DNA of 14,609 bases from NCBI GenBank assembly GCA_913044085.1, contig CAJWNW010000036.1, positions 1 to 14,609 on the forward strand. Reading direction: 5' to 3'. The DNA is from an uncultured Flavobacteriaceae bacterium. GTDB lineage: Bacteria > Bacteroidota > Bacteroidia > Flavobacteriales > Flavobacteriaceae. Below are positions 6,191 to 14,271 of the stretch, piece by piece. How positions within the stretch are numbered: position 1 is the stretch's first letter; the number at the start of each line of letters is the position of its first letter. The position numbers and the translations under genes were made by a program. Below the pieces are notes generated by a model, which worked only from the letters and a program-made list of their open reading frames with translations, was not told the DNA's origin and searched no databases.

Positions 6191-7705
6191 ATGTGTCGTC
6201 TTCTTTTAATCTCGACTTTTCTTATACCATCATTTGTCTATTCACAAACTCCAACAGTTTATGCAGAAGACATCACAGCCAAAGAACTCAAATCAATGCT
6301 TACCGTTTACGCATCTGACGCTTTTCAAGGTCGTGAAGCGGGAACAGAGGGTGAACAAATGGCGGTGGAATACCTTCGCAATGAATATCAAAGACTTGGG
6401 GTTTCAGCAGCGAAACAAGATGGTGACTATTTTCAATATGTGCCTTTAAAGCTCAATACACCACCTAAGGTTTACATTTCTATACAATCGCAAAATTTTA
6501 GTAACTACCAAGATTTTATCAATGTTTCTTCCGGACCTACTAAAGACATGCGTTATGAATCATATATGTATGTGGGTTATGGAATTAAAGACACAAAATA
6601 CAATGATTACAAAAACATAGACGTTTCTGGAAAATTAGTAGTTGCAATTACTGGAGAGCCAAAAAATGTAGAAGGACAGTATGTAGTTTCAGGGTCCAAC
6701 AAAATTTCTAAGTGGTCTAATGATCGACAATCCTTGAGTGCCAAACAAAATTTAGCTAAGGAAATGGGCGCTGCCGCATTTATTTTGATTGATGAATCAT
6801 TATTCAAGCGCTATGCGCGTTATTACAAGCGTAAAGACCAAAGCGATGGAGAGACTAATTTATCCCTTGATGTCAATTCAAATCCATTTTATGGGTTCTT
6901 GGTTGGGAATGTTATCGGTGAATCCTTAATACAGAAAAAAAATGGTCTTTATCATAATGACATTCAAATTGATTACAAAAACACATATGAGTCTTTGGTG
7001 TCAGAAAATGTTGTAGCATTGATTCCAGGATCGGAAAAACCCAATGAATACATTGTGATTTCTGCACATCTCGATCACATTGGTATTCATCAAGGCGCCG
7101 TATTTAACGGAGCAGATGACGACGGATCTGGAACTGTGGCTATTTTAGAAATCGCGGAAGCATTTCAAAAGGCAGTTCAGAATGGAGATGGCCCGAAACG
7201 ATCAATTCTTCTATTGCACGTGAGTGCAGAAGAAAAAGGACTTCTTGGCTCTCAATACTACACAGATTTTGAACCGATTGTTCCACTAAAAAATACAGTT
7301 GCCAATCTAAATATAGATATGATTGGAAGAACAGACCCAAAGCGAAAAAATGGAAAACGGAATTATATTTATCTTATCGGCAGCGATAAGTTAAGTACAG
7401 AGCTGCATGAAATTTCTGAAATGGTGAATAAAAAATACACAGGTTTAGAACTCGATTATACTTTCAATGATGAAAATGACCCTAATAGATTTTACTACCG
7501 TTCGGACCATTATAATTTCGCCAATAAAAATATTCCTATTATTTTCTATTTCAATGGCACACATGAGGATTACCACAAGGCAACAGATACAGTGGACAAA
7601 ATACAATTTGATTTGTTAGAAAATAGAACAAAACTTGTATTCTACACGGCTTGGGAGTTGGCCAATAGAAAAGAGCGAATTGTTGTAGATAAAAAATTTA
7701 AATAA
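6191..7705 (+). CDS. Exported M28-family zinc metallopeptidase
   Basis: This 504-residue secreted peptidase is probably a co-catalytic di-zinc aminopeptidase that trims peptides in the periplasm or outside the cell. A signal peptide covers residues 1-18, with likely cleavage at VYS-QT. Residues about 125-265 resemble a PA-type insert between the N-terminal region and the catalytic domain. The catalytic half carries the M28 ligands in order: His293 in SAHLDHIG, Asp310 in GADDDGSG (bridging), Glu347/Glu348 in SAEEKGLLGS (catalytic base and ligand), Asp376 in NIDMIGR and His440 in RSDHYNF. All expected residues are present, so it should be active. The ATG is the first in-frame start after a TGA at 6182. 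Its neighbours are a divergent porin and a convergent tRNA, so it is transcribed alone. Exact peptide preference cannot be told. Confidence 0.93.
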   Translation: MCRLLLISTFLIPSFVYSQTPTVYAEDITAKELKSMLTVYASDAFQGREAGTEGEQMAVEYLRNEYQRLGVSAAKQDGDYFQYVPLKLNTPPKVYISIQSQNFSNYQDFINVSSGPTKDMRYESYMYVGYGIKDTKYNDYKNIDVSGKLVVAITGEPKNVEGQYVVSGSNKISKWSNDRQSLSAKQNLAKEMGAAAFILIDESLFKRYARYYKRKDQSDGETNLSLDVNSNPFYGFLVGNVIGESLIQKKNGLYHNDIQIDYKNTYESLVSENVVALIPGSEKPNEYIVISAHLDHIGIHQGAVFNGADDDGSGTVAILEIAEAFQKAVQNGDGPKRSILLLHVSAEEKGLLGSQYYTDFEPIVPLKNTVANLNIDMIGRTDPKRKNGKRNYIYLIGSDKLSTELHEISEMVNKKYTGLELDYTFNDENDPNRFYYRSDHYNFANKNIPIIFYFNGTHEDYHKATDTVDKIQFDLLENRTKLVFYTAWELANRKERIVVDKKFK

Positions 7706-7806
7706 ATATAACTATTTCGCCTTTTAAAATCATTTTTTACCGCACTTTTAATTGATGCATAACAAGTGTTTATATTTGAATCATAAAAAATTTGGCGAAA
7801 AGAATA

Positions 7807-7840
7807 AAAAAAGTCCTTTCAAAAATGAAAGGACTTTTTT
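7807..7840. terminator. Bidirectional terminator between the M28 gene and tRNA-His
   Basis: AGTCCTTTC (7812-7820) pairs perfectly with GAAAGGACT (7827-7835) around AAAAAT. A run of A precedes the stem and a run of T follows it, so it ends in a T-tract on both strands. It abuts the 3' end of the tRNA and lies about 100 bases after the peptidase stop. Confidence 0.9.
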
Positions 7841-7841
7841 G

Positions 7842-7915
7842 GGTGGAAGATCGGTCTCGAACCGACGACCTCCTGGACCACAACCAGGCGCTCTAACCAA
7901 CTGAGCTACAACCAC
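7842..7915 (-). tRNA. tRNA-His (GTG anticodon)
   Basis: The minus strand folds into a cloverleaf of 74 bases. The D stem is GCTC/GAGC. The anticodon stem is CCTGG/CCAGG around the loop TTGTGGT, giving anticodon GTG. The T arm is GTCGG-TTCGAGA-CCGAT. The His identity is supported by a genomically encoded G at the -1 position (7916) opposite discriminator C73 (7842). The CCA tail is not encoded. The acceptor stem GTGGTTG/CTTCCAC has two adjacent T-T mismatches at pairs 5-68 and 6-67, which is unusual. It has its own promoter and terminator. Confidence 0.95.
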
Positions 7916-7938
7916 CATTTAGTAAAAAAATGCGATCA

Positions 7939-7967
7939 CAAATGTAGTGGATTTGAGATTTTTACAA
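7939..7967 (-). promoter_or_regulatory. Promoter of tRNA-His
   Basis: On the minus strand TTG (7967-7965), an 18-base spacer and TACATTTG (7946-7939) match both flavobacterial promoter elements at the preferred spacing. The -7 box ends 22 bases before the tRNA 5' end, leaving room for a short leader. This is the best promoter in the window. Confidence 0.7.
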
Positions 7968-7983
7968 AAGTTTTAATTTAATT

Positions 7984-8703
7984 TTATTTTAAATCAAAAA
8001 TATCATTGACAGATATCAAGCGTTCAGATGTGAAGCCTTCGGCAAAATCAGTATTTGTGAGACGACCTAAATCGGCAGCGCGATAGCGAACACTGTCTAT
8101 AAAATTTTGAGTTGAAATTGGGGTCTCAGGTGCTTGACTGTCACTATTATAAAACTGTGACTCATAGGCCGCTACAGCTTTCATTTTGAGATCTATATAG
8201 CCACTGATATCAACAACAAAATCGGGTGAAATTGAATTCCACTGAATATAGCTATAAATCAACTTAGGGCGCCAAGAGTTTTGATTCTTTTCCCCTGCCC
8301 CGCTTGTAATTATTTTTTGTAAACCACTCAAAAAACAAGCTTCTCGAACTAGTGTATTGGACTTGCCGTGATCAATGTGTCGATCAAAGGTGGAGTTGCA
8401 TAACACAATTTCGGGTTGGTATTGTCTAATTTTTTCAATGATCTTGAGTTGGTTTTCTTTATTGTTAAAAATAAAACCATCTGGAAAATTTAGATTTTCC
8501 CTTATAGTAACGCCTAAAATTTCTGCAGCATTTGTAGCTTCTATAGCGCGAATTTCAGCTGTACCACGGGTTCCCAACTCACCTCTTGAAAGGTCTATAA
8601 TTCCTACGGTTTTACCAGCGTGAATAGCCTTGGATATCGTACCACCACAACCCAATTCTACATCATCGGGATGTGCACCAAAGGCAAGGACGTCAACTTT
8701 CAT
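7984..8703 (-). CDS. bshB1: Bacillithiol biosynthesis deacetylase BshB1
   Basis: This cytosolic zinc enzyme removes the acetyl group from GlcNAc-malate to give GlcN-malate, the second step of bacillithiol synthesis. The start used is the ATG at 8703, giving 239 residues. A TTG two codons upstream (8709) is possible but would only add two residues. The PIG-L/LmbE fold is marked by AHPDDVELGCGGT, with zinc ligands His11 and Asp14 and catalytic Asp13. The third ligand is His112 in DRHIDHG. LSRGELGTRG and YESQFY also fit the BshB1 branch. The ATG lies 8 bases after the stop of the PLP enzyme, so the two are co-transcribed. Mycothiol deacetylase (MshB) or a generic LmbE protein is less likely given the BshB1-type N-terminus and the phylum. 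The bshA and bshC genes are not in this window. Confidence 0.93.
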   Translation of the reverse strand: MKVDVLAFGAHPDDVELGCGGTISKAIHAGKTVGIIDLSRGELGTRGTAEIRAIEATNAAEILGVTIRENLNFPDGFIFNNKENQLKIIEKIRQYQPEIVLCNSTFDRHIDHGKSNTLVREACFLSGLQKIITSGAGEKNQNSWRPKLIYSYIQWNSISPDFVVDISGYIDLKMKAVAAYESQFYNSDSQAPETPISTQNFIDSVRYRAADLGRLTNTDFAEGFTSERLISVNDIFDLK

Positions 8704-8711
8704 AATCAATT

Positions 8712-9866
8712 TTATTTTTTACAGACATTTAAGGCATGTTTAATATCGTAAATTAAATCTTTTTTAGACTCAATTCCAACAGAAAAACGAATCAATTGAT
8801 CCGATATCCCCTGCGCCTTACGGTCGGCCTCAGACAACAATGCATGCGATGTTTTACTGGGCATAATCATGGTACTTTCAACACCTGCCAAACTCATATT
8901 AGGCTTTATTAGATTCAAGGACTTTAAAAATGATAATGCTGGATAATTTTCATATAGTTGAAATGAAAGCATTGACCCATAACCACGCATTTGGGTTTTT
9001 GCCAAATCATGGTTAGGATGCGATTTTAAGCCCGGATAGTAAACAGCTTCAATTGCGGCATGTTTTTCTAAAAAACGTGCTAATTTCCTGGCATTTTTTT
9101 GTTGTGCTTTGACACGGATTGCAAGTGTTTTCATGCTACGTTCCAACATCCAAACAGAAAAATCACTGAGGTTTCCACCAAAATCTTTGGCTAAATCCCA
9201 TAATTTATCAACTATTTTTTGAGAAGAAGCAACTGCCCCAGCTGTAATGTCGCTGTGTCCTCCAAAATATTTGGTGGCGGAGTGTATGACAATATCAACC
9301 CCTAATGTAATCGGTTTTTGAATCACAGGAGTCGCAAATGTGTTATCGATTGCGGTTAGAATACCTTTGGACTTACCTAGTTTTGCTATTGCAAAAATAT
9401 CTACCAATTTAAGCATTGGATTAGAGGGAGTTTCAATATATATAAGTTTGGTGTTTGTTTTAATGCAATCTCTGAATGATTTAGAAGTTAAATCCTTTGT
9501 GAAACTGTAATCAATGCCGTAAGATTTAAAATGAGATTCAATAAAATTACGAGTGCCCCCATAAATATCATTTTGAATGACAGCATGGTCTCCAGATTTT
9601 AAAGCCATAAGCATGACATTGCTAATTGCAGCCATTCCCGAAGAAAAAATAAGTCCAGCTTCAGCAGCTTCTAAAGCTGCAATTTTTTTTGATAAAAGTT
9701 CTTGATTGGGCGTGTTAAAATATCGAGGGTATCGCTTGGTTGATTTATCAATAAAATCATAAGACGTAGACATATAAATAGGAGATACTGCTCCACCGTA
9801 CACAACGTCCTCAACGGCTCCGGAGTGGGTACAAATTGTATTCAAACCGATGTCTCTTTTAAGCAT
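8712..9866 (-). CDS. Cys/Met-metabolism PLP enzyme (cystathionine gamma-synthase or lyase type)
   Basis: This 384-residue cytosolic fold-type I PLP enzyme belongs to the Cys/Met metabolism family. It either makes cystathionine from an activated homoserine and cysteine, or cleaves cystathionine or a related substrate. Visible features are YPRYFNTPNQ at 46-55 (phosphate-binding Tyr and Arg), SSGMAAI near 75-81, Asp174 in TAIDNTFATP (pyridine nitrogen), the PLP-binding Lys199 in HSATKYFGGHSD, and SVGIE near the C-terminus. The length is normal. Sequence alone does not separate cystathionine gamma-synthase, gamma-lyase or beta-lyase, so I give no symbol. It lies directly upstream of bshB1 with an 8-base gap. 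A gamma-lyase activity would yield cysteine, the last building block of bacillithiol, but that link is inference. Seventeen bases upstream ends a short membrane ORF. Confidence 0.9.
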   Translation of the reverse strand: MLKRDIGLNTICTHSGAVEDVVYGGAVSPIYMSTSYDFIDKSTKRYPRYFNTPNQELLSKKIAALEAAEAGLIFSSGMAAISNVMLMALKSGDHAVIQNDIYGGTRNFIESHFKSYGIDYSFTKDLTSKSFRDCIKTNTKLIYIETPSNPMLKLVDIFAIAKLGKSKGILTAIDNTFATPVIQKPITLGVDIVIHSATKYFGGHSDITAGAVASSQKIVDKLWDLAKDFGGNLSDFSVWMLERSMKTLAIRVKAQQKNARKLARFLEKHAAIEAVYYPGLKSHPNHDLAKTQMRGYGSMLSFQLYENYPALSFLKSLNLIKPNMSLAGVESTMIMPSKTSHALLSEADRKAQGISDQLIRFSVGIESKKDLIYDIKHALNVCKK

Positions 9867-9883
9867 TAAAAAAAAATTAAACG

Positions 9884-9991
9884 CTATTTCTTGTCAAGAT
9901 CGTTAAACTGTTTAATCAAAACAAAAGCCCAAACTGCCACACAAACGGAAACAAAAATGGAAAAATAAAGTACGATTTCGTTAGCGTTCAA
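9884..9991 (-). CDS. Small single-span membrane protein (micro-ORF, TTG start)
   Basis: This is a possible 35-residue protein. It begins with NANEIVLYFS, has one hydrophobic span at about residues 5-26 and ends in the charged tail KQFNDLDKK, typical of a one-pass inner-membrane peptide. There is no ATG in frame. The first plausible start is TTG at 9991, which overlaps the end of the 61-residue ORF by 11 bases. A TGA lies a few codons further upstream. Its stop is 17 bases before the PLP enzyme start. Tight packing and the sensible membrane topology support it, but nothing else does. I recognise no family. Confidence 0.5.
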   Translation of the reverse strand: MNANEIVLYFSIFVSVCVAVWAFVLIKQFNDLDKK

Positions 9992-10166
9992 GGCGGAAAA
10001 GTTTAAAAAATATCATTAGACCCACAAGCATAGGTGCCCAAATTCCAACAAAAATCCCATGCAACCTATCAACATTGAAAAATAAATACTCGGAGACAAT
10101 TATGATCAACACACAAAGCATCAGCAAAAGTATGTTAGTAATTCCTAATAATTTTATAAATTTCAT
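9981..10166 (-). CDS. Small two-span membrane protein, unknown function
   Basis: This is a 61-residue hypothetical protein. Hydrophobic segments at about residues 6-28 and 36-56 are separated by a short loop (FFNVDRLHG), and the C-terminus is basic (KLFRLER). That suits a two-span inner-membrane protein with both ends in the cytosol. It is the first gene of a minus-strand group that continues with the 35-residue ORF, the PLP enzyme and bshB1. A weak -7-like box (TATTTTCG, 10194-10187) lies 20 bases before its ATG. I recognise no family. Confidence 0.6.
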   Translation of the reverse strand: MKFIKLLGITNILLLMLCVLIIIVSEYLFFNVDRLHGIFVGIWAPMLVGLMIFFKLFRLER

Positions 10167-10186
10167 TGAAGCAGTAATTTAAAACT

Positions 10187-10256
10187 CGAAAATAAAAAAA
10201 AATGTGCTTATAGTACTTATAAAAATAAAAAAATATCGATCGAAATAATATCTTCG
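10187..10256. promoter_or_regulatory. Divergent promoter region with two imperfect -7 boxes
   Basis: The gap between the 61-residue ORF (-) and the HAD gene (+) has TATTTTCG on the minus strand (10194-10187) and TATCTTCG on the plus strand (10249-10256). Each is one mismatch from TAnnTTTG. No -33 TTG stands out for either, so both are weak candidates. Confidence 0.25.
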
Positions 10257-10271
10257 TGAAAAATTAAATCT

Positions 10272-10928
10272 ATGCTCAAAGCGGTTTTATTTGATATGGA
10301 TGGTGTGATTGTTGACACAGAACCTTTGCACCACAAGGCTTACCAACAAATGTTTGAAACCGTAGGAATTGACGTTTCTGTAGCCATGTACACAAGTTTT
10401 ACCGGAAAATCAACCCGCGGCATCTGTGAAGAACTCTGCTCTAATTTTGGCTTAAAAAACAATCCAAAAGAATTGGTGCAAATGAAACGAAACAATTTTA
10501 CGAAACTATTTTTTGAAGATCAGGATTTAAAACTTATGACTGGAGTTGAAAAACTGATTAAAGATTATTTCAAAAATGGTTTAACGCTCATCTTAGCGTC
10601 TTCTGCCTCCATGTTTACAATTAAGAACGTGACAAAGCGTTTTAAACTTGATCCTTTCTTCACAGATAAGTTGAGTGGTGCAGATTTAAAAGTATCCAAG
10701 CCTCACCCCGAAATTTTTATCAATGCAGCAAAAGCAGCCAATGCCAATCCAAACGAATGTATGGTTATTGAGGACTCAACCAACGGAATTAAAGCAGCCA
10801 AAAGAGCGGGTATCTTTTGCACAGCCTACAAAAGCAAAAACTCTAAAAACCAGGACTATACATTGGCGGACAAGTTGATTACTAGTTATGAGGAAATTAG
10901 CTTTGATAAAATCAAAAGCTTACTTTAA
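10272..10928 (+). CDS. HAD-superfamily phosphatase, beta-phosphoglucomutase-like
   Basis: This 218-residue cytosolic HAD subfamily IA enzyme is likely a sugar-phosphate phosphatase or phosphoglucomutase. Motif I is LFDMDGVIVDTEPLH, with nucleophile Asp8 and acid/base Asp10. An alpha-helical cap covers about residues 17-90. Motif II is LASSAS near 109-113, motif III is Lys143 in SKPHPEIF, and motif IV is Glu167/Asp168 in VIEDSTNGIKAAK. The cap and the DxDGVIxDTExLH start are close to beta-phosphoglucomutase and 2-deoxyglucose-6-phosphatase-like proteins, but the substrate cannot be fixed from sequence. It is a single gene. Its stop overlaps the stop of the convergent ccsBA-type gene by four bases. 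Confidence 0.9.
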   Translation: MLKAVLFDMDGVIVDTEPLHHKAYQQMFETVGIDVSVAMYTSFTGKSTRGICEELCSNFGLKNNPKELVQMKRNNFTKLFFEDQDLKLMTGVEKLIKDYFKNGLTLILASSASMFTIKNVTKRFKLDPFFTDKLSGADLKVSKPHPEIFINAAKAANANPNECMVIEDSTNGIKAAKRAGIFCTAYKSKNSKNQDYTLADKLITSYEEISFDKIKSLL

Positions 10929-13900
10929 TTTGATTTTGTATAAAATTTACGATATTTCAAGTATGCAAAGACACTTAAAGTTGTGATGATTGTAAGGGCA
11001 GTTAAAATGTAATTAATGCTGATTTCTTGATCGTCTTTAGCATAAGAATGCAAACCGGCCAGGTAAAAATTAACGCCAAAATAAGTCATTAAAATGCTCC
11101 CGAATGCTAATACCGATGCGATGTTAAATACCAACCTATTTCTCAAGCCAGGCACAAGTCGCATGTGGATAACAAAGGCATATATCATGATGCTTATCAA
11201 TGCCCATGTTTCCTTTGGATCCCAGCCCCAATAACGGCCCCAACTCTCATTGGCCCACATGCCTCCCAGAAAATTTCCAATGGTCAACATAACCAAACCA
11301 ATCGTCATTGCCATTTCATTGATAACGGTCAGCTCCTTTACATTTAGTTTCATTTTTTCCTTATTCTTTGAAGTAGTCAATAGCATAAGAAGCAAGCTTA
11401 TGAGGCCAAGAATCATCGCCAAGGCAAAAGGGCCATAACTCCCCACAATAACTGCCACGTGTATCATCAACCAATAACTATTGAGAACAGGCTGTAAGTT
11501 TCCAATGGAGGGATCCATCCAATTCCAATGTGCAATCATTAAAATCATGGCAGTAACAAAGGCAGTAGAAGCAAATGTTAGGTTACTCTTGTGTCCAAGC
11601 ATAACACCAAAGGCCATGGTTGCCCAGGCAACATAAATCATGGATTCATAGGCATCACTCCATGGGGCATGACCTGAGATGTACCATCTTGTAATGAGTC
11701 CTGCGGTATGCAGGACAAAACACAAGTACACCAAAGCTTTGAAAATATTGATTGAGATATTTAAAATTTTAATCTTGTCGCTTAGAATTTGAACAATTAA
11801 CAAGACAAACATCAAACTGCTGGCATACATATACCAACTGAAGAGTTTTTTAAAAATATCGTATTTGTTATAAATAATTTCAGCACTGATTTTTTTATCT
11901 GAAAGCATGGCTTCACCGCCATATTTGACTTGAGTTTTTTTAATCGCGGCCAATAATTTATCGCTTTGAGGAAATTCTCCCTTTTTTTGAGCCTTTTCAT
12001 TTTGAAGTGTAGCCATATACGCTAGGAAGCCAGTACGAATGAAATTACCATACAAACTATCTTTAAGAACAAAATCTTTTTGAACAAACGCTCTTGGTGA
12101 AACCCATTTATTATTGAGGTCATCCGGGATTGGAAACAATCGCAAAGCATCGCCCTCAAGGGTGTTAAAAAGAAGACTGACACGCTGATCCGCTGTTTTC
12201 AATTCTTTTTGAATGGCTGTAGGAACTTGGGCGCTGTAGGCATCCTCTAAATAAGGCCCTAGTTTGTAGTTTAAATTGATGTCTAAGAAATCTACAAGCG
12301 CAGCATATTTTTGATCTTTTGGAATCCCTATGATGCTTCTAATGGTGTCGGCCTTTTTTAATTTCAAATGAATAATGGGCACATTGTACCAAAGTTGTGG
12401 ACTCTCTTGCATGGACAGAAATACCTGATCGGCTGTGTAATTCTTGTAGTGGTCTTTTTTGGATAATTTTCTTAAAAGTTCTGAAGCATAAGTATTCACT
12501 GGCTTCATTCTACCATCGGCATCTTGTATGACTAAATACCCAAAGCGATTTGAAACTGTCGCAGGGGTTATATTTTGCGCTAAAATGGAATCCAACTGTT
12601 GTTGGCTGGGGCGTTGAAACTTATGATTTGAGTTGTGATTTATTTGTGCGGAAAGACCAAGAGACATCAAGCCTATAAAAACGGTTAGTTTTGCTTTTTT
12701 TCTTTTGATTTTGTCCAATTGTTTCCTTAAAAATTCCATTCTGGCTCCCTTGCTAAGTAAAATAGCCAGCAATCCAAAATACAACAAATAATAACCCAAA
12801 TAGGTAAACCAGGTCCCCCAATAATCATGATTTACAGAAAGTATAGTCCCTTTTTCATCGGGATCAAAAGAAGATTGGAAGAAACGATAACCGCGGTGTT
12901 TTAAAATATTATTCATGTAGATATGAAAGTCAAACTCTCCTTCAGCAGCATCAAAAACAGTAACTTTACTTTCAAAAGAGGCATAGCTTTTTTCAGTACC
13001 TGGGTAACGCTCCGCGATAAAGTCATTAAGCTTGATATCAAAGGGTAATTCCAGGACTTTAGAGCCATATTTAAAGGCAAATTCAAGACCACCAACCTTT
13101 ATCTGTTTAAAAGGATTGTTGATGCCTTTACCGCCCAATAACTTAACAATTTTTGTTTCGCCTCTAGCCGTAACTTTCAAAACGATTCCGTCTTCATCTC
13201 CTTTCAATAATTTAGATTTTTTTACAATGTCAAAGACGCCTTTAACAACGGGTTTTGGAAACACAACAGCCTGATTACCTATCAGATATCTAGATCTCAA
13301 GGCCAGGGGTTGAACGCTGTCTTTAACCAAGCGCCCTTGCTGGCCTGTAGCCATGGTCATGAATTCCCCTTCAAAAGGCGACTGTATGGTTAATCCCCCA
13401 TCATCGGAATAAGTTAAATTAATGGCACCGGAAGTTGGCTTATTAAGAGCGTAAAGTACGTTGTGTATGCTACTAACTTGACCCAATTTCAAAAAGTGAT
13501 TGTGAGGTGCGCCACTACCCGCCTCTACAAGCTTGAGATAATAATCCCCATTTTCGTCAGGGACAATGTCCTCTTCAGCACTAGAGATAAAATCGATTAA
13601 CTCCACTAAAACTGGGGAATTTCCGTATGTAGTTTCCAATGTATAATCATTTTCAAGTCTTGGAGAAAAATCAACTGCATCGCTTTTTGAGCGTCGCAAC
13701 AATTGACCATTAACTTGATAGTCACCATCGATATAAGTTGTTAAATAAGTTTTTTGAGATAAAAAAGTGTTTTCAGTCGCCCCTTCTCTAATAGACATAA
13801 TGCCTTCAAATCCATAGTATCGTGTGATAAATGCGCCAAGTAAAATGGATATAAATGATAAATGAAGGGTGAGAGTTGCCCATTTTTCCTTTCTCAGCAG

Positions 13901-14119
13901 ACGGTATTTGAAGATGTTTCCAACAAAATTAACCATGAATACCACCATGATTGCTTCAAACCACCAAGCATTGTAAATGAGTGTTCTTGAATAAGGAGTT
14001 GGTGAAGTGCTTTGACCTTGGTCCATAAAAGTACCTACAGCCATAGCCACAGCATACGCTATAAAAAGCGTGGCTGTTAACCGGGTTGAAAAAAGGATAT
14101 TAGCTAATTTTTTGAGCAT
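10925..14119 (-). CDS. ResB-CcsA fusion, cytochrome c biogenesis (system II) haem lyase
   Basis: This inner-membrane protein exports haem and attaches it to CXXCH sites of c-type cytochromes. It is a 1064-residue fusion. The ResB/CcsB half (about 1-460) has membrane segments near 12-30, 50-70 and 82-100, a large periplasmic region, and a fourth span at 438-456. A middle region (about 490-755) follows, and then the multi-span CcsA half (about 758-1055). The tryptophan-rich WWD haem motif is at 955-972 (WGRYWGWDPKETW). Four histidines fit the known CcsBA haem ligands: His86 (ResB span), His887 (MIHVAV), His985 (VIHMRL) and His1024 (GLHSYA). A signal-like stretch at 477-492 (LTVFIGLMSLGLSAQ) sits between the halves, which suggests the fusion joined an exported protein. 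Fusions of the two halves are known in Bacteroidota and Epsilonproteobacteria. Confidence 0.95.
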   Translation of the reverse strand: MLKKLANILFSTRLTATLFIAYAVAMAVGTFMDQGQSTSPTPYSRTLIYNAWWFEAIMVVFMVNFVGNIFKYRLLRKEKWATLTLHLSFISILLGAFITRYYGFEGIMSIREGATENTFLSQKTYLTTYIDGDYQVNGQLLRRSKSDAVDFSPRLENDYTLETTYGNSPVLVELIDFISSAEEDIVPDENGDYYLKLVEAGSGAPHNHFLKLGQVSSIHNVLYALNKPTSGAINLTYSDDGGLTIQSPFEGEFMTMATGQQGRLVKDSVQPLALRSRYLIGNQAVVFPKPVVKGVFDIVKKSKLLKGDEDGIVLKVTARGETKIVKLLGGKGINNPFKQIKVGGLEFAFKYGSKVLELPFDIKLNDFIAERYPGTEKSYASFESKVTVFDAAEGEFDFHIYMNNILKHRGYRFFQSSFDPDEKGTILSVNHDYWGTWFTYLGYYLLYFGLLAILLSKGARMEFLRKQLDKIKRKKAKLTVFIGLMSLGLSAQINHNSNHKFQRPSQQQLDSILAQNITPATVSNRFGYLVIQDADGRMKPVNTYASELLRKLSKKDHYKNYTADQVFLSMQESPQLWYNVPIIHLKLKKADTIRSIIGIPKDQKYAALVDFLDINLNYKLGPYLEDAYSAQVPTAIQKELKTADQRVSLLFNTLEGDALRLFPIPDDLNNKWVSPRAFVQKDFVLKDSLYGNFIRTGFLAYMATLQNEKAQKKGEFPQSDKLLAAIKKTQVKYGGEAMLSDKKISAEIIYNKYDIFKKLFSWYMYASSLMFVLLIVQILSDKIKILNISINIFKALVYLCFVLHTAGLITRWYISGHAPWSDAYESMIYVAWATMAFGVMLGHKSNLTFASTAFVTAMILMIAHWNWMDPSIGNLQPVLNSYWLMIHVAVIVGSYGPFALAMILGLISLLLMLLTTSKNKEKMKLNVKELTVINEMAMTIGLVMLTIGNFLGGMWANESWGRYWGWDPKETWALISIMIYAFVIHMRLVPGLRNRLVFNIASVLAFGSILMTYFGVNFYLAGLHSYAKDDQEISINYILTALTIITTLSVFAYLKYRKFYTKSN

Positions 14120-14145
14120 TGGAGAACTAAAAATTAAGTGAGCTG

Positions 14146-14153
14146 CAAAGGTA
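14146..14153 (-). promoter_or_regulatory. Candidate -7 box for the ResB-CcsA gene
   Basis: On the minus strand TACCTTTG, followed by C, is an exact TAnnTTTG match ending 26 bases before the ATG. A TTG exists only 11 bases upstream, too close for a -33 element. Confidence 0.5.
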
Positions 14154-14271
14154 CTTACTTTTTACAAAAAAGTAATTTTTATCATTCTGTTTTAACAGTA
14201 ATTTGACTAAAAAAAAAGACAAAGCGTGGTTTTCACTTTTAAAACATCACAGAATGGCTTAATTTAGCTCA

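Noticed and set aside
7705..7990. tRNA-His as an integration (att) site
   Set aside because: I found no integrase nearby and no second copy of the tRNA 3' end in the window. Flanking genes are ordinary.
13032..13274. Plus-strand open frame of 80 codons opposite the ResB-CcsA gene
   Set aside because: It sits within the conserved fusion gene, has no signal or domain and has no promoter box.
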